A stretch of 64,000 nt of DNA. It comes from Micrococcaceae bacterium RIT 802. Lineage in GTDB: Bacteria > Actinomycetota > Actinomycetes > Actinomycetales > Micrococcaceae. A program made the translations under genes and the position numbers. The notes under the pieces are model-generated. The model was not told where the DNA came from. It was given only the letters and a program-made list of their open reading frames with translations, and did not search any database. Position 1 is the first letter of the stretch; the number at the start of each line of letters is the position of its first letter. This document shows positions 8,331 to 15,373 of this stretch, piece after piece. The stretch covers positions 229,760-293,759 of the forward strand of contig JAFEMX010000002.1 of assembly GCA_016892645.1 (NCBI GenBank), in the 5' to 3' direction.

Positions 8331-8954
8331 CTATCTGCGCACCGTGGACAGTTCTGGTGCCGTTGCCGTGTCCGCGTCGTAGAGCTCCTCGATGAGCCGC
8401 AACCCGCGGTTTGCCCAGGCGATCTCGGCCTCGGCGCGGGCGATGAGACCCTCGTAGGCGAAGCGCTTGAAGGCCGCCGTCCGGTGGCGATCCTGTTCGG
8501 GTGTCACCTCGAGCCTGCGGTTGAGCATCGCGCTGGTGCCGGTGTCGATCTCGCGGATCTTCGTCTCCCACTGTCGGAGCAGGACGGTGTTGTGCGCGAT
8601 ATGGTCCCGCATCTGCGTCCGGGCCGCCTCGGGTGTGGCCCACTCCAGGTAGGCCGCCCGGAGGTGCGCCGGGTCGCGGACGCGGGAGAAGGACATGGGT
8701 TCGTTCATCCAGCCGGTGAAGGCCTCGGTGCCGGCCACGGTGACGTGATAGCGGCGCTTGGTCCCGTTTTTGCCCCAGGCGATGTCCTCGCCCTTGATCA
8801 GGGCCTCCTTCTCCATCTTGCGCAGCTCGGGATAGATCTGGGAGTCCGGTGCGTACCAGACGTGTCCGACGGACTCGCCGAACAGCTTGTACAGGTCGTA
8901 GCCCGTCATCGGCTCCACATTCAGCAGGGCCAAGATGGCGTAACGCAAGCTCAT
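8331..8954 (-). CDS. PadR-family transcriptional regulator
   Basis: PadR regulator of 207 residues. It begins with the family signature MSLRYAILALLNVEPMTGY, followed by the winged helix with YPELRKMEKEALI (about residues 1-85). The C-terminal half has the Vir_C-like helical dimerisation region with AHLRAAYLEW. PadR proteins typically sense phenolic compounds or drugs. It lies 87 bp downstream of the LigM-type demethylase on the same strand, so a link to methoxyphenol metabolism is reasonable, but no direct evidence is visible. AAGGGTG precedes the ATG. Confidence 0.87.
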   Translation of the reverse strand: MSLRYAILALLNVEPMTGYDLYKLFGESVGHVWYAPDSQIYPELRKMEKEALIKGEDIAWGKNGTKRRYHVTVAGTEAFTGWMNEPMSFSRVRDPAHLRAAYLEWATPEAARTQMRDHIAHNTVLLRQWETKIREIDTGTSAMLNRRLEVTPEQDRHRTAAFKRFAYEGLIARAEAEIAWANRGLRLIEELYDADTATAPELSTVRR

Positions 8955-9041
8955 TCGCGCACCCTTCCGTGGTTCGTCTGCCCATCATATGTGGGCTGCC
9001 CGGGGGCGTCCTGGTCCGGAGCCCCCACCGCCCAAACCTGG

Positions 9042-10541
<1,500 letters not shown>

Positions 10542-10553
10542 CTATCCAGGTAG
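10542..10553. promoter_or_regulatory. CTA-N6-TAG site A (ligM side)
   Basis: The 12-mer CTATCCAGGTAG lies about 94 bp upstream of the ligM start. The same CTA-N6-TAG layout recurs at 10656-10667, in front of the first binding-protein gene, and at 12669-12680, in front of metF. Sites A and C read on opposite strands share a longer match, ACTATNNANGTAGNTATGT. This is a possible shared operator. Confidence 0.4.
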
Positions 10554-10655
10554 TTATGTCGAGGGATAGGCCGACGGGAATCCCCCTCACGGGCTGGTGG
10601 GGGCCGAAGCCCGTTCGGCGTCCGACCGGGCCGCCGTGGCACACCTGTTCAATGT

Positions 10656-10686
10656 CTATGTCGATAGCTACGATGTGAACCACATC
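10656..10686. promoter_or_regulatory. CTA-N6-TAG site B and adjacent GATGTG/CACATC inverted repeat
   Basis: CTATGTCGATAG (10656-10667) is followed at once by the inverted repeat GATGTGAACCACATC (10672-10686). It ends 39 bp before the ATG of the first NMT1-type lipoprotein. The second lipoprotein gene also has a perfect inverted repeat upstream, at 12765-12780. Confidence 0.4.
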
Positions 10687-10725
10687 ACTCGCCTCGTGAC
10701 GAGGCCCATCGAACGGAGTTGCAGC

Positions 10726-11712
10726 ATGAGCAGGATGAAAAGTGCCGTCGCGCTATTGGCGATTCTCGGTCTGACGGCGTGTGGGGGAGGCTCGCCGTCG
10801 TCCGGCGAGGCCGGGACCCCGTCCGCGGGATCCGGAAGCGGCTCCCTGGAACAGATCGAGGTCGGGGTGATCCCGATCGTCGACGTCGCGCCGATCTATC
10901 TGGGGGTCAAGGAAGGGATCTTCGAAAAGGAGGGGCTGGAGCTGAAGCTCACGCCTGCGCAGGGAGGTGCGGCGATCGTTCCGGGCGTGACCAGCGGGCA
11001 GATGGATTTCGGCTTTTCCAATGTCACCTCGATGATCGTCGGCAGGACCAAGGGCCTTCCGCTGAAGATGATGGCCCCCGGGGGAAGCACCACCGGTGAT
11101 ACCACGGCCGATTTCGCGTCCGTCATGACCAAGCCGGATAGCGGGATCACTGACATCGCCGGATTGGCGGGCAAGAAGATCGGCGTCAATACGCTGAACA
11201 ACATCTCCGACTCCACGATTTCCGAGGCGGTGAAGCTGGCCGGCGGGGATTACGAATCGATCCATTTCGTGGAGATGGCATTCCCCGACATGACCGCCCA
11301 GCTGGCCAAGGGCAACGTGGATGCGATTGCCGCCGTGGAGCCGTTCGTGACCATATCCGAAGCCGATGGCAACGTGCCGGTCTTCTCCAACTACGCCGAG
11401 CCGGTCGATGACCTCACGGTCGCTGTCTACTTCTCAACCGACCAGTATGTGGCGGAACACCCCGAAACGGCCGCGAAGTTCGTTCGGGCCATGAAGGCCT
11501 CGCAGGAATATGCCGAACAGAACCCCGAGAAGGTCAAGGCCATCCTGCCGGAATACACCTCGTTGGAACCCGACGTCATCGAGAAACTCACCCTGCCGAA
11601 GTACAACACCGAGGTCAACACGGCGTCGATCCAGCAGATCGCCGACATCTCGCTTGACCGGGGATTGATCGACAAAATGCCCGACATGGGGAAGCTGCTG
11701 CCGACGGAGTAG
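10726..11712 (+). CDS. NMT1/THI5-type ABC substrate-binding lipoprotein, first copy
   Basis: Exported binding protein of 328 residues. A lipoprotein signal peptide with lipobox LTAC (Cys about residue 18) is followed by a Ser/Gly/Pro-rich linker and the NMT1-like fold: a VGVIPIVDVAPIYLGVKEGIFEKEG start, then GQMDFGFSN and a GKKIGVNTL segment. This family feeds importers for sulfonates, nitrate, pyrimidine precursors or aromatic acids. No permease or ATPase gene is beside it, so it must pair with a distant one. The ATG at 10726 is preceded by GGAG. It is divergent from ligM and convergent with the MetF gene, and is paralogous to the protein encoded at 12860. Confidence 0.82.
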   Translation: MSRMKSAVALLAILGLTACGGGSPSSGEAGTPSAGSGSGSLEQIEVGVIPIVDVAPIYLGVKEGIFEKEGLELKLTPAQGGAAIVPGVTSGQMDFGFSNVTSMIVGRTKGLPLKMMAPGGSTTGDTTADFASVMTKPDSGITDIAGLAGKKIGVNTLNNISDSTISEAVKLAGGDYESIHFVEMAFPDMTAQLAKGNVDAIAAVEPFVTISEADGNVPVFSNYAEPVDDLTVAVYFSTDQYVAEHPETAAKFVRAMKASQEYAEQNPEKVKAILPEYTSLEPDVIEKLTLPKYNTEVNTASIQQIADISLDRGLIDKMPDMGKLLPTE

Positions 11713-11767
11713 CCCCTGCGAATCCGGTGCCGGTCGGGATCGCTGCCCACCGGCACCGGCGCGCTGC

Positions 11768-12634
11768 CTAATGCCCGGCGTCGAAATCGGCCACCCATCG
11801 GGCAGTGGCCTGCAGGCCGCCGAATGTATAGAAATGCAACCGGACCTCCCCGTGGATGGCCGGGTCCAGGGCGGCTGCGAGCTCGGTGATGAACCGGTCG
11901 GGGCCGGCGGTGCCGAGCAGGTTGGCCAGGGAGAACCCGTACTTGTGGGCGATGCCCGCCGACGACGACACCCCGAAGCGACGCGCATAGGTCAGCAGCC
12001 GCTTGATGCCGGCGGGACCCGGGACGCCGATGCGGACCGGGAGCCGGATGCCGCGGCGACGTAGTTCCTCCAGCCAGGAAAGCACCGGGCCGATATCGAA
12101 CCCGAACTGCGTGATGATGGACCCGTCCAGGCCGGCTTCCCGGAGGGCCGCCGACTTGGCCTCCAGCGCCTCCCAGAGCGTGGCCTCGTCGATCTCGGGG
12201 TGCCCCTCGGGGTATCCGCCGATCGCGACCGCGCTGACGCCATGGGCCTGCAGCCGTCCGGACGTGATCAGGGACAGGGCATCGGGAAACGGCCCGAGCG
12301 GGACGGTGGGGTCTCCGCCGACGGCAAACACCTCCTTGACCTGCGCGTCGGTCGTGAGCGCACCGAGGAATTCGTCGAGTTCGGCCACCGACCCGAGCCG
12401 ACGGGCCGAAATATGGGGAATGGGCTCAAACCCTGCGGCCCGCACTGCGGCCGCGGCGGCAACGCGCATGGACAGGTTCTCGTTGCCCAGAAAGGTCACG
12501 TTGATCCGGGTTTCCGGTGGCAAGCCATCTGTGGCCTCGGCGAGGGCGTCATTGTCCTTGCCGGTCATTTCGAGGGAGAAACCGCGCACCAGATCGATGC
12601 CGGCGGACGGTCGGGAAGCCGGGGTGGAAGGCAT
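11768..12634 (-). CDS. metF: Methylenetetrahydrofolate reductase-like protein
   Basis: A 288-residue TIM-barrel protein of the MetF family, which interconverts 5,10-methylene-THF and 5-methyl-THF with FAD. Recognisable blocks are INVTFLGNENL, EPIPHISARRL, FAVGGDPTVPLGPFPDAL, AIGGYPEGHPE and ITQFGFDI, with a C-terminal GEVRLHFYTFGG. The ATG at 12634 has AAGGAC upstream. The protein is more compact than typical biosynthetic MetF and resembles those placed beside LigM-type demethylases, where they oxidise the methyl-THF made by demethylation. That assignment rests on neighbourhood. Two paralogous binding lipoproteins flank it. Confidence 0.82.
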   Translation of the reverse strand: MPSTPASRPSAGIDLVRGFSLEMTGKDNDALAEATDGLPPETRINVTFLGNENLSMRVAAAAAVRAAGFEPIPHISARRLGSVAELDEFLGALTTDAQVKEVFAVGGDPTVPLGPFPDALSLITSGRLQAHGVSAVAIGGYPEGHPEIDEATLWEALEAKSAALREAGLDGSIITQFGFDIGPVLSWLEELRRRGIRLPVRIGVPGPAGIKRLLTYARRFGVSSSAGIAHKYGFSLANLLGTAGPDRFITELAAALDPAIHGEVRLHFYTFGGLQATARWVADFDAGH

Positions 12635-12668
12635 GGTGAAGTCCTTAGTGTCGGTCCCCACAACATAT

Positions 12669-12680
12669 CTACGTCCATAG
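12669..12680. promoter_or_regulatory. CTA-N6-TAG site C (metF side)
   Basis: CTACGTCCATAG lies 35 bp upstream of the metF start and shares the CTA-N6-TAG layout of the two sites between ligM and the first lipoprotein gene. On the minus strand its surroundings read ACTATGGACGTAGATATG, close to the ACTATCCAGGTAGTTATG of site A. Confidence 0.4.
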
Positions 12681-12764
12681 TGTTAGTCCAGTGCAACGCT
12701 TTTTGAATAGGTGTCTTCCTCAATCATTGAAAACTTCTTGTAAATTGGTCTTGGTCTGACTAGG

Positions 12765-12780
12765 GTGTGATCCATCACAC
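12765..12780. promoter_or_regulatory. Perfect 7-bp inverted repeat upstream of the second binding protein
   Basis: GTGTGATCCATCACAC is a perfect inverted repeat with a 2-bp centre, 79 bp before the ATG at 12860. It contains TGTGA-N4-TCACA, two bases shorter in the centre than the CRP/GlxR consensus TGTGA-N6-TCACA, so a CRP-type assignment is doubtful. A dedicated regulator is equally possible. Confidence 0.45.
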
Positions 12781-12859
12781 GTTGCGTCGACGGTCCGCCT
12801 CGACGCCGCAAGCAGACATCGGCTAGGAAATCCCGCCGAACCGTAACGAGGAGACAACC

Positions 12860-13849
12860 ATGAGGAACCTAAGATCAGCGACGGTCGGCCTGGGCCTGGC
12901 GGCGATGCTGCTACTGAGCGGCTGTGGTGGAGGATCCCCCTCCGGCGCCGCCGACACCGATTCCAGCGCGAGCGGTGGCGGCGAGCTGATCCCCGTGACC
13001 GTTGGCGTTCTGTCCATTGCCCCATCGGTGGCTATGCAATACGGGATCGACGAGGGCATCTTCGAAGAGCATGGCCTGAAGGTGGAACTCCAGACCGGGC
13101 AGGGCGGGGCCGCCATGCTTCCCGCGGTATCGACGGGGACCATGGACTTCGCCGTCGGCAACCCCCTGTCCGTGTTGACCGCAGCCGACAAGGGCCTGGA
13201 CATGCGCATCGTCACGGGCTACTCGAACTCCAAGGCCGAGGGCGATGACATCAACGGCGTCGTGACACGCAAGGACTCGGGGATCGACGGGTTTGCCGAC
13301 TTGGCCGGGAAGACCACATCGGTCAATGCGTTGAAGACGCAGGGTGACCTGACCATCATGGATGCCGCGGCGAAGGAAGGCGCGGATGCCTCGAAACTCA
13401 AGTTCAACGAGATGGGGTTCCAGGACATGGAGGCCCAACTGGAACGGGGGAACACCGATGCGGTCTGGCTACCCGAGCCCTTCCTGAGCCGGGCGCTGGC
13501 CGACCAGGACAACAAGCTCGTCGGCTACCCCAACCAGGCGGCCATCCCGGGATTGCCCACCATGGTCACCTTCACCAGTGGCAAGTATGCCGATGGCAAG
13601 CAGGCTGTCGTGTCGAAGTTCCGCGATGCGATGGAGGAGACCCTGTCGTCGGCCGAAGAGAATCAGGGCGACGCCAAGGCGCTGCTGCCTGAGTTCATGG
13701 GCATGGACGCCAAGATGGCCAAGGGCCTCAAGATGGAGACCTGGGACGCGGCGGTTCCCAAGGACCAGCTCGAGAAGCTGGGGGAGCTGACCGTGGAGTA
13801 CGGCTTCCTGTCGAAGCAGCCGGACCTGGGCAAGATCGTCGTCCCGTAA
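12860..13849 (+). CDS. NMT1/THI5-type ABC substrate-binding lipoprotein, second copy
   Basis: Exported lipoprotein of 329 residues with lipobox LSGC near residue 22, a Gly/Ser linker, and the same fold as the protein encoded at 10726. Shared blocks include VGVL/VGVI at the first strand, EGIFEEHGLKVELQTGQGGAA, G-TMDFAVGN and FQDMEAQLERGNTDA. GAGGAGA precedes the ATG. No permease or ATPase is nearby. Because the two paralogues flank metF and follow ligM, uptake of a methylated or aromatic substrate is a fair inference, possibly two related ligands through one remote transporter. A perfect inverted repeat lies upstream, and a long inverted structure begins at its stop codon. Confidence 0.82.
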   Translation: MRNLRSATVGLGLAAMLLLSGCGGGSPSGAADTDSSASGGGELIPVTVGVLSIAPSVAMQYGIDEGIFEEHGLKVELQTGQGGAAMLPAVSTGTMDFAVGNPLSVLTAADKGLDMRIVTGYSNSKAEGDDINGVVTRKDSGIDGFADLAGKTTSVNALKTQGDLTIMDAAAKEGADASKLKFNEMGFQDMEAQLERGNTDAVWLPEPFLSRALADQDNKLVGYPNQAAIPGLPTMVTFTSGKYADGKQAVVSKFRDAMEETLSSAEENQGDAKALLPEFMGMDAKMAKGLKMETWDAAVPKDQLEKLGELTVEYGFLSKQPDLGKIVVP

Positions 13850-13936
13850 CGGGTCCATGGGCACGATCTGGATGGGGCGACGCGCATGAGATGCCCGGCC
13901 CAGACGGACACTTCGTGCCCATGACCCCGTAACGGG
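13843..13936. repeat. 94-bp nested inverted repeat bounded by two copies of CCCGTAACGGG
   Basis: CCCGTAACGGG occurs at 13843-13853 and 13926-13936; each copy is itself palindromic around a central A. Immediately inside are the perfect arms CATGGGCACGA (13856-13866) and TCGTGCCCATG (13913-13923). The first copy contains the TAA stop of the lipoprotein gene. The whole could fold into one long stem-loop or could be a small inserted repeat; a true terminator follows separately at 13965. Confidence 0.7.
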
Positions 13937-13964
13937 CCCGCCGGCTCGCCGGCCGGGGAAGACA

Positions 13965-14000
13965 AAAATGGTGGCATCCCCGAGGGGATGCCACCATTTT
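13965..14000. terminator. Bidirectional terminator between the binding-protein gene and the cold-shock gene
   Basis: A perfect 17-bp stem (AAAATGGTGGCATCCCC and its complement) surrounds a 2-base centre and has A/T ends on both sides, so it can terminate transcription from either convergent gene. Confidence 0.9.
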
Positions 14001-14041
14001 CAGGTGTTCTCACCGGTCCATATCAGGACCCGATGGAAAAC

Positions 14042-14245
14042 TTAGACGGCGCGGATGTCCGTGGCCTGCAGGCCCTTCTGGCCCTGGGTCACCTCGAACT
14101 CGACGCGCTGGCCCTCTTCGAGGGAGCGGAAGCCGTTGGACTGGATCGCGGAGTAGTGCGCGAACACGTCGTCCGAGTTGTCATCCGGAGCGATGAAGCC
14201 GAAGCCCTTTTCAGCGTTGAACCACTTGACGGTACCAATTGCCAT
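14042..14245 (-). CDS. cspA: CspA-family cold-shock protein
   Basis: A 67-residue single cold-shock domain, full length for the family. RNP1 appears as KGFGFIAP and RNP2 as VFAHYSAI, with the usual start [16 protein letters not shown]. It binds single-stranded RNA and DNA as an RNA chaperone in the cytoplasm. AAAGGACA precedes the ATG. It is a single gene with a bidirectional terminator just downstream. The upstream gap is long enough for the extended leader that controls many csp transcripts. Actinobacteria usually carry several paralogues, so the symbol denotes family only. Confidence 0.93.
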   Translation of the reverse strand: MAIGTVKWFNAEKGFGFIAPDDNSDDVFAHYSAIQSNGFRSLEEGQRVEFEVTQGQKGLQATDIRAV

Positions 14246-14579
14246 GATTGTGTCCTTTCGAGACTGTCCGCAGGGGACGTAGGGGTTGTCACCACCGGAC
14301 TTGACGGTGACATGCAGCTACGAGATTTACCGCGAGTCAAAAAGAGACACTCCCCGCGAACGGGGCCTTGACACTGAAATTACTGCGAGAAAACTACGAC
14401 TACAAGTTCCATAATACGCGAGATTGTCGCCATAACCTATCGCGGGGGCACAATTGCCGGACTTTCATGCTCCAGACACCCGGAATTCACCTGCGGTCCG
14501 ACGGCGTCGGATGACTCCCAGCCACACCAAGCCAGGTGGGCCACGGGTACTAGCGCCCCCGTGCGGACCCTGCCGTGAC
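14246..14579. other. Gene-free gap upstream of cspA and downstream of nirD
   Basis: A 334-bp stretch without a convincing gene. The half next to cspA is AT-rich for this genome and probably holds its promoter and leader; it includes the inverted pair GTCACC/GGTGAC around 14288-14311. A probable nirD terminator lies at 14352-14365. Nearer nirD, TCCGAC-GGC-GTCGGA (14497-14511) forms a short hairpin. I see nothing else. Confidence 0.6.
14352..14365 (-). terminator. Probable intrinsic terminator of nirD
   Basis: On the minus strand CCCCG-TTCG-CGGGG forms a 5-bp stem with a stable UUCG loop and is followed 8 bases later by a run of five T. The location downstream of nirD fits termination of that gene, although the distance from the nirD stop is about 215 bp. 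Confidence 0.5.
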
Positions 14580-14975
14580 TCATGCCGGCACCCCGACCCA
14601 GACGTGTCCATCGACCAGTCGGACCGGATGAATGGCCAGGTGTACCTGGGGGTTTGTCAGGCATTCGCCGGTGTCGAGCCGATACACGTCCTTGTGTAGC
14701 GGGCTGGCGACCGTTGGAAAGATTTCACCGTTGCGCTTGCTGCTTCCGGTGATGCCGCGTGCCATGACCTGCGCGCCCGATACCGGGCACTTCTGGTCGC
14801 TGGCGTGAACGGTCCCCTCCGCCAAGCGGAAGAGCGCCACCTGGCGGCCGGGGAGCCAAACGGCTTCGCCCCACCCGGAGTCCAGGTCTTCGAGCGCGCA
14901 GACCTGGTGCCAGGGCGTTTCCGGGATGGTGGACCGCAGGCCGGTTGCTGGGCGTTCCTCGATCTCGATCGTCAT
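14580..14975 (-). CDS. nirD: Assimilatory nitrite reductase small subunit
   Basis: NirD-type Rieske-fold protein of 131 residues, the small subunit of NADH-dependent siroheme nitrite reductase. The fold blocks are visible: WHQVCALEDL, ALFRLAEGTVHA, QVMARGITGS, ASPLHKDVYRLDTGECL and a final VDGHVWVGV. As usual for assimilatory NirD, the Cys-His ligand pairs of true Rieske proteins are absent, so no 2Fe-2S cluster is expected. The ATG at 14975 has AAAGGGAAG upstream. Unlike the common nirB-nirD operon, this gene is divergent from nirB, sharing a 398-bp promoter region. Confidence 0.87.
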   Translation of the reverse strand: MTIEIEERPATGLRSTIPETPWHQVCALEDLDSGWGEAVWLPGRQVALFRLAEGTVHASDQKCPVSGAQVMARGITGSSKRNGEIFPTVASPLHKDVYRLDTGECLTNPQVHLAIHPVRLVDGHVWVGVPA

Positions 14976-15373
14976 GATGGCTTCCCTTTCTCTAGCCCCT
15001 CGTTCCCGGCGGGTGCCGGACGGTTGAAGGTGCTCCGAGCCTAGGGATGGGTTGTTACGTCCGAAGCGGGGCCGCGTTTCACCGTGGTTAATACACACTC
15101 ACGTACGAGCTGACGGAGGGTGTGGTGGAGGACTGACCAGCCGGCAGGCAGGGTGGAATCCGGGACCCGCCCGCCCGGCTGTCCTCACGGTCCCGCAAAT
15201 GTTTCGGCCGGGTTTCTGCGGCCTCACCGGGGACCGTAGGGGAGCGGAGACAACGTCACGTAGGCGAAACGCCGGGGACATTTCGGGGAAAAGCACCAAA
15301 TCTAGGCTCGAGGTACCGATGCGGACAGTGCCGCATCGGAACCGATCGGAAGCCACGCAGGCCGGAGGACCCC
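14976..15373. promoter_or_regulatory. 398-bp divergent nirD/nirB control region
   Basis: There is no gene in this stretch. It must hold the promoters for both nirD and nirB. On the minus strand TTAAC-N6-GAAAC (15091 to 15076) resembles the gTnAc-N6-GaAAc half-site recognised by the nitrogen regulator GlnR in actinobacteria. GlnR control of nirBD is known in Streptomyces and Mycobacterium; here it is only a sequence match. The nirB ATG is preceded by GGAGGA. Confidence 0.45.

Noticed and set aside
12765..12780. CRP/GlxR binding site
   Set aside because: The centre is 4 bp, not the 6 bp of the consensus.
14580..14975. NirD as a true Rieske ferredoxin
   Set aside because: The Cys-x-His and Cys-x2-His ligand pairs are missing.
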